Origin: Topomyia yanbarensis
Taxonomy: Eukaryota > Arthropoda > Insecta > Diptera > Culicidae
Assembly: GCF_030247195.1 (NCBI RefSeq)
Contig: NC_080670.1
Location: 34,024,497-34,088,496, forward strand
DNA length: 64,000 nt
Reading direction: 5' to 3'
The translations under genes and the position numbers were made by a program. Positions 10,019-22,940 of the stretch are shown one piece after another. The first letter of the stretch is position 1. Each line of letters starts with the position of its first letter. The notes under the pieces are model-generated. The model was not told where the DNA came from. It saw only the letters and a program-made list of their open reading frames with translations, and did not search any database.

Positions 10019-11733
10019 CCTTCGAGTAAACTTCTTTCGTTGTCACCTCTATTCTTACAACTCAATTATCACTCCTGCATGATGTACATAGGATGTAAAA
10101 CCCGCTCCATTCCATCAGGCAAGCAGGAATCAGAAATGTCCCTGCCAGAAAGGCTTCCGGCATTGTCCATCCAGTTTATTGCACGGAATGATGGATGGTG
10201 GTGATTGGTACCAATTGCAAACCGAAAAATCTTCTGTACAGCATCCGTATGCGTACGGTACAGAAGGTGTAGAGGAAGGCCGGGTAAGATAGCACGGCGG
10301 AGTAAGACCGACCGGACCCTGTTATATATGAAGTCTTTAAATTTGTTGTTATTTTTTAACTTAATGAACAATTTCAAATTTGTATGAATTTGATAATAGT
10401 TTCAAACTCAACATCTTTTCAAACCAAATTTGACCACCAATACTGAATCTTTAAAAATTCTATTTAATTTAATTTAATCTAAATTTCGACCCCCTCCCGA
10501 TTTTTTTTCTGGATCCGCCCCTGTCCAATCAACTATTTATTTCACGGTAGTGTTTTCGCGCCTAGTTCCGTTCGCAGCCCCACATGCTGCTTCTATCGGC
10601 ATTAGATAGGAAACTTGTGTGAACTATGTTATCTCACCGTTTGACGACCAATATCCGTGAATATGTGTGTAATTCTGGCAGTAAAAAACACTATTTTTTC
10701 ACAATTTCAAAAATTTCAATAATTTTGGTCTTTCAGATGTATCACAAGAAAGTCAAATTCTTTGCCTATTTTGAGTTGCTTAGGGTGGCGGTCTTGCCTC
10801 GTCTTCCCCTATATTATTTATGCAGATGAAATGCTCCATTCATCCTGCGGTGAAGGTTTTTAATTCCATCACACATTGGCTCATCCGGTTGATGGATTTT
10901 CTCGCTGATTTCAACGATGTGAAACCAACGTTGGACCAACGTTGGATGACGTCCAAATTACCGCTCCGTCCATCGTAGGATCCGTGTTGAACGATTTTGA
11001 AACAATTTTTTGGGCTTCTCAGTGGGGAGTATGTGAATCATAACTAAATTCCGATAAAACGATTTTACTTTACTAGTGTGATGTAGTTGGTGCTCCGCCC
11101 AGAATGACACCGTTCGATTCTATCAAATTACAGAATCCTGCTGGTTGAGCTCACCTAATTTACTTATTACCCTATCCCGCCCACGAAATATGATGCTTGA
11201 CACTTATTTGACTCGAAAATGTGTGATAAATAGGTTCGAATCTCTGCCGTAGGATGATGAGCAATGGCATATTGAATGATGCTGAGTATTCGATTCGTTC
11301 GTGCGTAATAATTTGATCCTTTAATTCAATCCACTACGCAAATGAAACGTGTACTGATTTTGCAGTGGTCCACTCTCGTGTAGTAAATGTTCCGGAAGTA
11401 ATCCAGCACAAATAATTCACTTATTTGGTTCAGACCAGTTTTTTTAACCAGTTGGTCGCCTGCAGCCTCCGGAATGGAATTAATGTTTTTTGTCATAATC
11501 CAATCAATGTAGTTGAACGCCTTTTCAGAAAAAAATAAATTAATATCAGCTTTGCAGTACAAAAATAGACACAACAAACAGCTGAAACATCCGGAACAGA
11601 TTCTGGACGGTGATTGGTACATACCCTACTGAGTTTTTCTTTCGATGAAAACCAAAAAGTCAACATGCATATAGTGTTCTTCTGCAAATTCGCTTACCCA
11701 GCAGCTGCTGTTGGAAAGGGCAAATTTTAATCC
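10019..11733. other. Unclassified repeats and AT-rich DNA
   Basis: A minus-strand frame at 10069-10377 contains LRRAILPGLPLHLLYR. A similar string, LRVAVLPRLPLYYLCR, occurs on the plus strand at about 10779-10828, so a diverged repeat is present twice in opposite orientation. At 10511-10523 ggatccgcccctg looks like the end of another hAT-type repeat (CAGGGGCGGATCC on the minus strand), without a partner. No gene is supported. Confidence 0.35.
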
Positions 11734-11736
11734 TTA

Positions 11737-11911
11737 AGCGGACCCTACACGTGCAGAAATATTGACAATAAATCGATTATTGATCAATATATTGATCGTG
11801 TAAGGGTATATTGAAAATATTGATCATGTAGAAATCAAATGGGATTGACGGATTGATGCAATCTTGTCAATATTTTTATTGACAATATTCTTGTCCCGTG
11901 TAGGGTCCGCT
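11737..11911. mobile_element. PIF/Harbinger-like MITE
   Basis: The 15-bp inverted ends AGCGGACCCTACACG and cgtgtagggtccgct are flanked by tta on both sides (11734-11736, 11912-11914), matching the TWA target of PIF/Harbinger elements. The interior is rich in attgatc/attgaca motifs. The same 15-bp end also occurs alone at about 32455-32469. Confidence 0.8.
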
Positions 11912-12399
11912 TTAATTGAATCAATTTATCACCTCATGAAAAATTCATACGGGCTCACTGGTGGTGGTCGCACACTCCCGAAGCTTTATTAATTTTACTT
12001 TATTTATGAGCCGGAATTATAATCCGCAAGCTACTGTACTGTTGTGGTGGAAAACGTCTACCCCATAGTATGAAATTGCTCGTTTGGGAGGTAATATTTC
12101 ATTATTGAAAGGAAAGAACAATTCGTTTCTGTTAGTGAACTTTGAGTATAAGAAGGTTCGGAGCTGGGGCGATTCAGGGACTTTACCGTCGAACTAAGAA
12201 AATGGCTCTCGAAACACGCGTTGTATTGTTGGAAATAGCTATGTAGTCAAGTGTCGTAATCATACATTATCCAACAAAAACTGTGTATTTTCGTTAAGGT
12301 ACATCGTCCGAGCTTGAAAGTTACTCATAATCTTATAGTTTGCGCTTGTTAATCAATTACTTATAGATAAAATGAGTCACAAAAATTGTTCCAAAATTC

Positions 12400-12690
12400 G
12401 TGAACAACTTGCCATAAGATCTCTTCGTGTCAAACTCGAGTCGAGAACTTCGTTGTGTTTCACAAACTTATATGGAGTACCGCAGGGCAGTAATCTCGAC
12501 CCCACTACTGTTCGTGTGATACTTCAATGATGTAATGCTGTTACTTGCACCAGAATGCAGACTTGTGTACGCGGACGATCTAAAGCTGAATTTTATTGTG
12601 CGTAACATCGATGATTGTGTTCGTCTTCAATCAATCTGTTCGTTGATTGGTGTGAACGGAATAAGCTAATTGTGTAATTCCTTTGTTGCA
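12400..12690 (+). pseudogene. Reverse transcriptase fragment of a LINE
   Basis: Readable RT core motifs are GVPQGSN near 12475 (domain B) and, at 12565-12579, VYADD followed by LKL (domain C, catalytic aspartates). Then comes RNIDDCVRLQSIC. Frame changes separate them and the region stops near 12675. The motif style is that of jockey/CR1-type LINEs. It is a short dead fragment. Confidence 0.65.
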
Positions 12691-13199
12691 TTGGGGAATT
12701 TTTTTTGGGTGTATTGTTCATGGATTGACTCTGCACGTGAAATATTCCACAAAATTATAAACTAGCTTTCAACTTTCATGATATAGTTCAAATGGCACTG
12801 TACATAATTTTAATATTTGCTTTTGAAAATTTATATGTTTTCTAAATAAATTTTGCGTCGCATAATGTCCATTTTCTTCTTCAAAGAATCGTTTTTCGGA
12901 TTTTTTTGAAAACAACGCCATTATTTGCATTATTTGTTAATATTGTGTAAAAACATCGGTACTTTCCGAAAATGTGCAATGTAAATTTAATGTAAGTTTC
13001 AAGCGACCAAAGTTTAGCAAGTATAATTTGGGATCACATATATTTTTTTTTGATTTTGGTCGCTTATTACCCTGGAATTTTACATGTGATCCACACACCA
13101 ATCTCGGTGCAATGTGTCGCCAACAAACAGTAATAACAACAACATTCTGACCACAGTCTACTTTCTACCTCTGAGGCAGTCAGACCTACAAACTAGCCA

Positions 13200-15990
13200 A
13201 GTGACCAACAGGCCTCTCGATCTAGTGTGCATTGTGTCGAGAACAAAGGATACAATGGATTATTCTTGTTATCTTGAGTAAAGTTGACGAAAAAGGTCTA
13301 CTCCGGCCCAACGACGCGAACGTTGACTTTAAATTTTGCTCAATTCCTTTTGAAGATAAAAGTGCTGCTTAAGCTTACGGAAGCTGCGTACCTTCAGTAT
13401 CATCATCTTCGCAACGCAGTATTAATATCATTCAACACGCTAGCCAAGCCGAGAATTTCGTTTTGCAAAACAACTTGAAACACGTGGTTGAACAACGTTG
13501 GAATTAAGATTCTTGTGTATATAGAAAATGATAGATGTAAGGCTACATTACCTATCACCTCGCAGCAGTGGCGTAGCCAGAAATTAGGTTTGGAGGGGGT
13601 TTTGATGAAAATCGCAAATTTTTTGAAAAAATGCTAAAATTTAATATGAGTTTGATAAATTATTGAAAACTCAAAAACATAAGTAGTCTAACAGATGTCA
13701 TTCCAGTCTACAAAAAAGAAGGATTAACATGGAACAGTTTTCAAACCTCTATAGATTATTTTCTTGTATAATATGTCAATGAAGTCAAAAATTGCGATCT
13801 TTTAAAGTGGGATAAATGATCTAAAAAATTTTCAACGTTCAAGATCACCTAATATAATAATCCTTGACTTTGAAGGTTTGACAACTTCGGGAAGTTATCA
13901 ACATAAAACAGCGCCTGCTTTGATATAGATTTTTTAGTGTTTAATTCTCATATAGGTAATTATGGTGAATTAATTTTTCAAAAATATTAAGAGACATGGT
14001 GCCTTCAGCAAAGTTTTTGATAATGTCATTTCAAACAATTTTGTTGAAAATATGAAGGCTACATGAATTCAACATATAGGGATTTAAATGGACTGGGCCT
14101 GCTATATTTCTCTTAGTGAAGAAAAATTTAGGTGAAAACTATTTTTTCTGCGCTACTGATAAAATTGTTTGAAACAATCATTGCGAGTTGAGAACTCAAA
14201 ACCTATAACTAAATTATGGATGGATGGAACTGAAACTTGCGTTTCGACTTCATCTCATCAGAATCCGACACTAACTTGGTGGGCGGACTAAGCTAGCGCC
14301 GAATTGATGCTAGCTCCTGAAAATGGAATCACTCTTTGTGTTTTTGAGTCCTTTTAATATCTGGGAATTATTTGTTTTAAATCCAGTTCCCTTATTTTTT
14401 TGTATGCTTCAAAGGCACCTTGAACGCAATGTGAATTTAATTACCGCAGAAGAGATTTATCAAATACAGTAATTTCAGAATAGCTTGTTGTAAAGGTTTT
14501 CTATTACTATATTTCTATACTCTGAATATGTGGGATATTTATGTCTTTGACAAAGTTGTTTGAAATAGCACTTTCGAAAACTTTGCTGGAGACATTAAGT
14601 CCCGACCCAAATTTGCTTGAAGAGTAATTCTTCTCTATAATTACTTCTAGGAGGATTAACCGTCAAAATTATTCTATCAGTAGATGAACAGTTTTACGTT
14701 TTGAAATTCTTTAATGTTACTTGACATCGAAATTTGGCAGTTTCGAATGAATGTGATCGTGACCGTTAAAAAATTATCGAGCATTAATTTTACTTTTCTT
14801 CATTAGTCAACCTCACAACTTGCAGTACTAGTACGTAGCACACAAAATTTTAGTACGCCATTCATTGCATCCTGCTAAGAGGCTATTCATATAGTTGATA
14901 ATACAACAAAAATCCAATGCTCATAAAACCGATCCTGACCCGCTAGAGACAAAATTACATCAGCTTTCAACTAGTTTCTGAAATGTTATTCTTGTTGTTA
15001 ACCATATTGAATTGTTGTCTAAACTCTACACAATCTAAAAAAATACATTTTCAGCAAATGTTGAAATGTATGCAAGTTTTCGGTAAACAAGCTTATGTTT
15101 TATATGCAATCAACCTATTCAAATTTAGATTCCCATTCGAAAAATTGTCTCTAATCCATATTTTGAAGCATCTTTCCAAAAATGAGCTCATAATAATTCA
15201 GACAGTTATTTTATTTTACATTGAAGTAATTTGACAACTATGGGATTTTGGCTAAGAGATAAGTTACAAGATCCCCTTCCCACAATTTTCCAAAAGTTCT
15301 CATGACGCTTTAAACACAGTTCTCAATGTAGTGACCAGAGAATATTTTTCCAAAAATATTTTGTGGAATATTAAATTAAATTCGTCAGTATCAATTTTTT
15401 TTTCGATCCAATTAATTTTGGTTTGGGGGGGTTTTAACCCCCAAAACCCCCCCCTGGCTACGCCACTGCCTCGCAGCCAATTGCAAAATGCACGCCACAA
15501 TACGGAAAAAAAGAATCCGTTACGCTTGATACTTGGAAAAACTTCTTCCCGGGTACTCCCAACGGTGTTTTTGTAGTGAGGACGCGGGTCGAAAGGCCTA
15601 TTCCCTCGTACTTGATTGTAAAACTCAAAACAACTAACCCTCCGGCACTCGCGCCCTTGTATTTTGTGCAACATCTTCAGAAACTCTAGCGAAATCTTCT
15701 TTCAGCACCAGGGTTAAACAAACTTCGCTATGCACCCACGAGGGGCAAACTCCTACTTCTGGACAACCTTGCGCGGAAGATACAGAGGAGAATGCATCTC
15801 AACCAATTGCCAACTCAACTATGGCAAACCAACCAAAACAGAGTTTTCAATACCAATGCCTAAACCATAAACCTTGGCCACATTTGTGGCAGCTGATCAG
15901 ACTATAATGACCACCGAAAAAGAAGCATCCAGTTCCCCAAAAGCAATTGTAAGCAATATTGCCAAGCCGTGTCAAATAAACGAATAAAAA
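13200..15990 (+). pseudogene. LINE ORF1 (gag-like) relic split by a hAT insertion
   Basis: The first part (13290-13557) reads NDANVDFKFCSIPFEDKS and, later, AENFVLQNNLKHVVEQRWN and CVYRK. The second part (15477-15990) reads TLDTWKNFFPGTPNG, RTRVERPIPSYL, and finally THEGQTPTSGQPCAED. The two halves join smoothly if the element at 13566-15468 and one cctcgcag are removed. Same ORF1 family as 240-1030 and 6380-6790. An A-rich stretch near 15985 could be the end of the relic. Confidence 0.65.
13566..15468. mobile_element. hAT non-autonomous element, intact ends
   Basis: Perfect 15-bp ends CAGTGGCGTAGCCAG and ctggctacgccactg are flanked by an 8-bp direct repeat cctcgcag (13558-13565, 15469-15476). 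The 1.9-kb interior is AT-rich and has no transposase, so it must be mobilised in trans. An older relative, lacking the ends, is dispersed collinearly through 25333-34312. Confidence 0.88.
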
Positions 15991-16594
15991 AAAATCTTCC
16001 ACAATTTATATAACTTCTTTCGTATTCTTTCAGTTTTCGCTTTGCGTTTATCTCTGTGGGTGTGCATAAATAAACTCTTCTGAAAATACCCCCAGCTAAA
16101 ATGGATAACGAACAAGATTCATAATCAAAGATTTTCCGTTTGAAACCATATTACATTGAGCTCAGTCGGACCATGCCTGATCTTCTTTCGGATCAAGAAA
16201 TTCCGCTAATGATTTCTAGATATCTGAAGCAGAAATATGTACAGCTGTGACAGATATCTCGATAGTTCGATCAGATAAACTCAGAATATTTCATCTATTT
16301 AAAACAAGTAAATCACGTTACTGGCGACATGCCTTTCACTAAGGATTACTACGTCTACATGCCCGCTCACAGAGTTCAGATCGACGGTGTAGTTGCTGAT
16401 TCGAGTTTGACATGCTGTTTCATGGAGCCTTTGCTCCAGTGAGCAAAGATTTTGAATGGCAATCGCACTGGATGGGACAACATGGTGTGTCTCTTCAAAT
16501 TCTTGTCGGGTGAGCTTCGACGGTTTTGCTTTACGTTTAATTACAACGTCTACGAAAAGGATCACCAGCCTGTTTGGCTGTTTGTATAAATGGA

Positions 16595-16835
16595 CTTTTT
16601 TCCTTTTTTATTTCGACTATGTTAGTCACATTTTCTTTTTTACATTTTAACGACATTCAATTAGCTAGAGATTACTGGGTAGGGAAAGTTATGAAACTTA
16701 GAGCCATAGTACTCAAGTGAGAGCAAGGATGTGAAGTAAACAGATCGGAAAACTAGAAGTGGCAGGGTCATTAGAACAGGCTTAATATCGTACGGGCTTA
16801 ATCTTTGTCTTTACCGTGAAAACCGACAAAAATTA
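16595..16835 (-). repeat. LINE-tail-like interspersed repeat, copy a
   Basis: This unit recurs at 17059-17203, 62484-62803 and, more diverged, 63400-63770. It shares agagccatagtactcaag and ggaaaactagaactggcag-like segments. A pyrimidine run at the left (tttttccttttttattt) would be an A-rich 3' tail on the minus strand, which suggests the 3' end of a retroelement. No coding sequence is visible. Confidence 0.55.
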
Positions 16836-17058
16836 AGCCACGCAAGATCACCACTGAAAACCTGTCGATGATTAGCATCAATCTTAATGATGATTGCTGC
16901 TGTTTATCTCTGTTTGCCTTTCGAATGCCGGGATAGATTTTTATTAGACTATTGTCACTGTGCTTACAGTCGTAGCGGGTTTGCTAAATTGTGGAAGGTA
17001 ATGGCTATGTCTACAGCGGCTACCCACCGCTGCCGATGGATTCCCATCAGTTCCTTTT

Positions 17059-17565
17059 TCTTTTTTCCTTTTTTATTTCGACTATGTTAGTCACATTTTC
17101 TTTTTTACATTTTAACGACATTCAATTAGCTAGAGATTACTAGGTAGGGAAAGTTATGAAACTTAGAGCCATAGTACTCAAGTGAGAGCAAGGATGTGAA
17201 GTACTATGGCTCTAAGTTTCATAACTTTCCCTACCCAGTAATCTCTAGGGGACCATCCATAAATGACGTAGCATTTTTTGAGCGATTTTTAACACCCCCC
17301 TCCCCCATCGTAGCATTTCGTCACAAACTTCTAAATACCCCCCAGGTAATTACGTAGCTTGACGGTAACTCTACTCCCCACCCTTGTCCCGCAAAATCTT
17401 TAAAAAAATAAAAAACGATGATAGTTATTCCCCTTTAAAAAAGCTACGTAGCATGACAGGACCCCCTACCCCCCTGTCGTCACACATCATCACAAAATAC
17501 AAAACTCCCCCCTCCCCCATATAATGCTACGTCATTTATGGATGGTCCCTAGCTAATTGAATGCC
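17059..17565. repeat. LINE-tail repeat copy b, followed by its own inverted copy
   Basis: Copy b (17059-17203) is followed directly by the same sequence inverted (17200-17248, continuing at 17553-17563 beyond the MITE). The result is a head-to-head palindrome around agtactatggctctaag. The MITE at 17249-17549 sits in the inverted half. Confidence 0.7.
17249..17549. mobile_element. 301-bp MITE with 3-bp duplication and visible empty site
   Basis: The ends GGGACCATCCATAAATGACG and cgtcatttatggatggtccc are perfect inverted repeats (longer than 20 bp, continuing tagcatt). Direct tag duplications lie at 17246-17248 and 17550-17552. The other copies of the host repeat (for example 16665-16672) contain the uninterrupted ctctagctaatt site. 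The 3-bp target fits PIF/Harbinger-like elements. Confidence 0.9.
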
Positions 17566-17661
17566 TATTGGTGGGGCGAGTCTAAATGATCTGTTACCAT
17601 GCCCCGCTTACAAACAAATCCCAAGGAAGAAAAAGCGTGTCTTTAATGATTTTCATATCTT

Positions 17662-17740
17662 TTACTATATCTTTCTCTCTCTCCCTCCTTCTCTTTCTCT
17701 CTCTATCTTTTTCTCTCTCTTTCTCTCCACTCCACACCAC
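17662..17740. repeat. TC-rich microsatellite
   Basis: A pyrimidine-only run dominated by (tc)n and (tttc)n on the plus strand. Confidence 0.85.
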
Positions 17741-17759
17741 TTTTTTTAGCTAGTCAGTA

Positions 17760-19185
17760 ACGTAACTCACGGTGTCTTTGTCGAATAAATTTATTCCAAA
17801 AAAATCGGCATCTGTAAAACTTCGGGATATCAAAGAATGGACTTTTTCCTTTCATTTGAAAGTAAAATTAAAATATTCTGTCGGGGGGTCTAGAACAACT
17901 TTCTATTTTAAAGATTTTTGATTGAAAACTTAAGTTTTTTAAGGAAATTAATTCGCATTTTTGCAACTAATTGGTACCATTGACATTCAAAAAATACTAA
18001 AAATGAGAATCTGATGAACAATCTCATTGTCTATAACTTCGTAGAAAGCTATAAATCGATGTAAAATCACCCGAAATAGATATTAAAATGTTATCAGTTT
18101 TTGGGTGTGCGTTAACTAGAACAAATGATTTTTGATCATTTTGAAACTTTTGTAGTATATTCGACCAATAGTTTTGAAATTTTGCACAGTCCTTCTTCAC
18201 ATCATTCCCTGCTTTCTGATGTAAACTGCAACGTAATAATTATTTCCAATCTTCAGAGAATTATCTTTGATTCACTGTCACATGCTCAATTTTCAATATA
18301 CTAATGTTATTTTGAAGCATATCTGCTAAACTTTCAAGTCTGTTATCGGCGCTACCAGAAGCTACAATTAGCTGTCATATTTCGAGATGCTTCTGTAACG
18401 TTTGCTTATGTTTCCTTGTCTGATTGATGAACTGCTTGCTTCTAATAACTTGTGATAATCATTATAATCTCATCGAATTCACTCGATATGAATAGAGTTT
18501 TACGAAAATCACCTTCAATGTGTTTTGAATAGAGAAGCTTGAACCGTCATTCACGGCAAGTGCGCTCCTTTCGTTTCTTGGGCTATGTTTGATACGTACG
18601 AAACAATATTGAATACGAATACAAACACTGCATTACATTAGTGTTAAACCGGCTATATACTTGCTCTATAATACCACAAAATGTATATGTAAAGAATACT
18701 TGCTCTATCTTTGAGGCTTGCATGTATTATATCAATGTTATATACGTATGTAGAACTGACAGTTGATACAATATAAGTGTAAACCACGGTTATAAAATCG
18801 ATTTTAACACACGACACATACAAATGCCCACGCGATCGAACACGTTAACTTACAAACGCTCAAACTATTCGCCATGATACACAACGGCGAACATGCAATG
18901 ATGATCATCGACGCACAACTACAACCAAGATTTCACAAACACAAAAACGCTCCGATGATTTAGTGAGCACTGTACATTTCGGCCGGCATATTGGCAACCA
19001 ACTTGTATATTTTGTATCGCTTAAAAATTATCATAATTGCATTCTGCGCCCCAAAATGATCGTAACATGATTTTAACTAATTCAAGCAACTTTTTTGGTT
19101 TGGTCCGGCTTTTGTTCGAGGGCTCGCTACAGTGCGGCGCACAGTGTTCCTGAACTGTGAAAATCTGTCCAAAAGTATTTATCTC
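17760..19185. other. AT-rich DNA, nothing recognised
   Basis: No coding frame, terminal repeat pair or RNA gene could be supported in this stretch. Confidence 0.4.
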
Positions 19186-19189
19186 GCGA

Positions 19190-19328
19190 GTTTTCCATTT
19201 AGGCCGTGGGATGTCTTTGAAAAAAGACAGTACAAGAAAAACCCCTTCTCTCGGCCTTAGCATATGAATCATATGTGCGCTGCGTACAAGGCAATCGATT
19301 TACCAACTACACTACGCCCACCCCCATT
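19190..19328 (-). repeat. tRNA-derived SINE fragment
   Basis: The minus strand begins gggcgtagtgtagttggtaa, an A-box-like tRNA promoter sequence, and continues with gccttgtacgcagcgcac. Both are seen in mosquito tRNA-derived SINEs. The B-box region (expected GGTTCGAATCC) is replaced by attcatatgc, so the internal promoter is probably dead. Confidence 0.55.
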
Positions 19329-19794
19329 TTCACAGTACAGGACTACTGTGCGACCGTGACATCTTTGGATACTAAATATGCATGAGGCAATTTTCGGAAG
19401 CATTTAATAACAATTATCGACAGGGAAGGCGATTTTTTAAATTAAATAATTTGAAATACTCTTATGTCACGACAGAAAATAGACCATAATACATAAATTG
19501 CAAATATGATTAAGAGGTTTTTCTGTAATATGTCATTAACTGCATTCGTCACACCCCCTGTACATTACGAAAACGAACCGTTATCTGTGCTAAAATATTT
19601 ACTAAACCTACTTCTGTTGTTTAGTAAAACAAAACATACAATATAATAGAGCTTCTACGACGTGATTATCAGCTCAAAACTAAATCGATGCTCCACTATT
19701 CAACAATCAAAAGTGAGACCGAAAGCCAACATAAATTGAATGAAATGTATTCCTGGATTGACATGAATAATTTGTATTGCGTTTTATACCATGC

Positions 19795-19885
19795 TCACTG
19801 AAGAACTCAGGTGATTGGATTCGAATCCATTATCACAAAAGCCAGTATGATATCCCAGTCAACCTCTTAACTCATGCTATAATTG
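19795..19885 (-). repeat. tRNA-like sequence, possible SINE head or dead tRNA
   Basis: On the minus strand tagcatgagttaagagg (A-box-like) is followed about 35 nt later by ggattcgaatcc (B-box-like). No convincing acceptor stem or anticodon arm could be folded by eye, so a functional tRNA is not claimed. Confidence 0.3.
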
Positions 19886-21783
19886 AAGAGAGCAGTAGAT
19901 TTGCCAACCGTATCTACCTTGGTTGACAATAATTGGCTACGATGAACAGCATTAAAATGGTCTTTGTGTACGTTGCAACAGAACCTGTTCTAATCCTTTA
20001 AACTCATTTGGTGACTTGCACTGGTCTGACGAATGGTTTCTCTGACAAAATCTAAGTCGGTATATGTAATATGTTGTCTGTAGTACCGTCAATTTTCGAC
20101 ATGTTCGTTATATAAGTTTGACACTTGAGCCAAAGCAATTCGTTGTGCTTTTCCGGTCCGAACACACATAATTCCAATTTGCAGGTTTTCACTTTCTTGG
20201 GACTACCCTACAAAAGTCCATAATCTATATCTATTCTAACGTCTCGTCGTTGCAAATGAATTATTATGGTCACATGAAAAATTAGATGGAAAGACATCCC
20301 TCACCAGTTAGGTTGGTTAACCTTTAATTGTCCGGTAATGTGAATACATTATTTACATTGCTGGTAATGGTGGAACAAGTCTATCTTACATCACACACAT
20401 TTCCAACTGAATCGAATCTTCCGTACACTGTGCTTTATATGGCACTTCATATGCCAGCTAGATCCACACGAGCCCAGCTCTGTTAAGACGATACGCCATG
20501 TTTGCCACCCACACTCGGTTTGGCATCAGGAACCTGTCATGGACTTTGCCGTGCATCGTGTATAAAGTGTACTTTTGGACATAGTTGGTGCTGGCTAGTT
20601 CGACAGGAAACGGCTCGTTTATTTCTTCATGGTCGTTTTGAAAGGAGGACGACCGTATGCGGGAAGCTAGTAAGCTGTAATTGAATTCCCGACACGTTTC
20701 TGCGGGTTTCGCTTATGGTATGCGCCTAATGGTCATAGTTATGGAGGAATTTTGGGTCGACATTATGTTGTTTTTTTTCTTCATCCTCGTGCTGGTATAG
20801 CTTGTGGCAAAGAAAACATGAGTCTCCTAATATATGCTAATATTGTGATTATTTGATAAGTGAAGTTCTCAAAAAGATACTACTGCGAAACACTTGATGT
20901 TATGCAGGTTCTAGCAAAGGTTGTAACAATAAAGAGCCATCATCAAACTCAACTTGATTTGATGCAGACGCAAGGTAGTTTTATTCTCAATACGTGTTAT
21001 CTATAGGGACCACGTGACTCCATCAATTTCAATTTGATGGCGACGAATATTTGATTTTAATTTCAATATCACCATTGTTCCATAAAAACATCAATTCTTC
21101 AATAGCTGTTTTTATCCTTGCAACAGGCCAATTCGATGTTAATCCGATTAACGTCACATATGCAGATGGAAACCGAAGTAATGAATGACGGTAATCGTTT
21201 CAATGATTGGCCGTTGTCCCTGTATCTGCATTCGCTATTGCATAAGTCCTGGACAGTACGGTTAGTTTGCGATGAGCTGGAAAATGGAAGTCGATGTATA
21301 CGGTGGAAACTGCACGTTTTTTTTTGTTAATTTTCATTTTTCGATTTTCAGATGAGCTGACTAACGTTGAGACAGTTCTAATTTTCCGTTGAGTGCAAAG
21401 CTGTGTAAAACCACTCAACTAGAATGCGTAAATTCGGCGTTTGTGTCATTACACCCAAGGTACTTAGAGAATAAAGCTCCTTGATTACACCTCTTGAACT
21501 ATACTCAGTCTAGTATGGTAGTCATGGGAACATTTCAACTCCAGCTCAAATGAACTTCAACAAACTTCAGTTTCACCAAGCCGCAAAGTATTTCTGACAA
21601 AGATAAAACCCCTCAGCCTTCATAAATCATTGCTAACTCTCGATATTCAGTATAAGCTTGGCTGAATAAAAGATCCCTTCTTGATTTACAACCATCTGTG
21701 TGCACGCGTGAAAAAGAAAACACATGAACATTTGCTGTTTCGTTGTTAAATAATTTGCCCTTTTCATCCCTTTTCGTTTCCAG
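19886..21783. other. AT-rich DNA upstream of the receptor exon
   Basis: Presumed receptor intron. The exon encoding the extracellular N-terminus and start codon was not found. The sequence just before 21784 (ttttcgtttccag) is a good polypyrimidine tract and acceptor. Confidence 0.4.
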
Positions 21784-21929
21784 AGAATTCATAACCGAGT
21801 GCTTGTTTCCGACTACGAAAAGCCCATACGAGTTGCCCTGGCAACAGAAGATGGCCTGGGGTGTGGTGTTCGGTGCGATGCTGCTGGTAGCCATCACCGG
21901 GAACTGTATCGTGCTGTGGATCGTTCTGG
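21784..21929 (+). CDS. TkR86C: Tachykinin/natalisin-type receptor, exon with N-terminal tail and TM1
   Basis: This exon lies between an acceptor (gtttccag, 21776-21783) and a strong donor GTAAGT (21930-21935). It starts on the last base of a codon and ends on the first base of the next. It reads EFITECLFPTTKSPYELPWQ, then a hydrophobic helix running from about MAWGVVFGAMLL to IVLWIVL, which is TM1 with the conserved GN of class A receptors. The ELPW-Q-K motif directly before TM1 matches Drosophila TkR86C (neurokinin-type receptor, activated by natalisin) better than TkR99D. The protein would act at the neuronal plasma membrane as a G-protein-coupled neuropeptide receptor. The 146-nt length and split phases agree with the next exon at 45063. 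Confidence 0.88.
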
Positions 21930-22898
21930 GTAAGTCGACGGTTAAGCTGCTCGGTGCCATGAGTGGTGATGTAATTGTAACGTATTCGGAGAATTGGATT
22001 TAATTTGCTCCAAAGGATGGTATGATTGCCGCTGGATTCGGGTGCGAAAGTACTTTATTGGAACTTGAGTGACTAATGAACAGTTCCATTGCAGAAGTTG
22101 CGTTGATACGTTTAAGAATTGAATTGGTAGATGCGCTTGTTTGGGAACATCAGTTGAAATCGTTTCAGGTCGCAGATGCATGGAATAAATGAGTTTTGAA
22201 GCAACAGCAGTGGCCAGAAGAATGGTACGGCATTCCATGAATACCTTAAAATTCTGATGGCGAGTGTATACATGTGGTTATTTAATTATAAATTACATAC
22301 TGAGAAATTCCAGGGATTTGAGGTTATGTATCCATAAAACCGACGTTTTTTCCAACTCTTGAGCTTTAATTTAAGATTTCAATTACAATTTTTTGTCGCA
22401 AAGTTTTTTTGACATTAAAAATGTCTTACTCCACTATCTGGGGCTAGGTGTCATTCTAAAATCTAAACTATCTCCCATGTAACGAAACTATGTAAGGTTT
22501 GCACGCTTATAACTCCGATATTACTAGATGGATTTTAATCATTCATACACCAACCGATTCAGAAACACCTAACTTAAATATTGGTAATAATTTAATATCT
22601 CCCCAATAAAAGTAGACTTTTGGAAATTGGTAAAATTAAAAAGTTCACAAAAAACGGGAAAAATACCATTCGTGAGGCAGATTTCTCAGACACAGCCGTC
22701 AAAAGAGGGCAGCTTAGTTGCTCAATGAAACACGAAAAGTCATAAATAGAAGCAACGCATGTCCGTTTAAATCAGTTGTTGCTCTTATCCCACACGAGCA
22801 ACGTCGTCTCCGGGCGATGCAATAAGCGCTATCGATTTTCGGTAACGTTGGCATTTGCACACACTCGCACCTAAGTGACTAAACCATATACGGTTAGT

Positions 22899-22940
22899 TT
22901 ATAAATAGAGGTGACGCGTACCAGTTTGAATCAGTTTTTG
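22899..22940 (+). promoter_or_regulatory. TATA plus initiator core promoter inside the repeat
   Basis: tataaatagag is followed by tcagttt with the A of the initiator 33 nt after the first T of the TATA box, a normal insect spacing. The same layout occurs in copy 2 at about 56581-56622. A more diverged unit lies about 160 bp upstream. Activity is inferred from sequence only. Confidence 0.45.

Noticed and set aside
19795..19885. Functional tRNA gene
   Set aside because: A- and B-box-like words are present, but no acceptor stem, anticodon loop or poly(T) stop could be built.
21613..21960. 115-codon minus-strand frame opposite the receptor TM1 exon
   Set aside because: Antisense shadow of the coding exon; no recognisable product.
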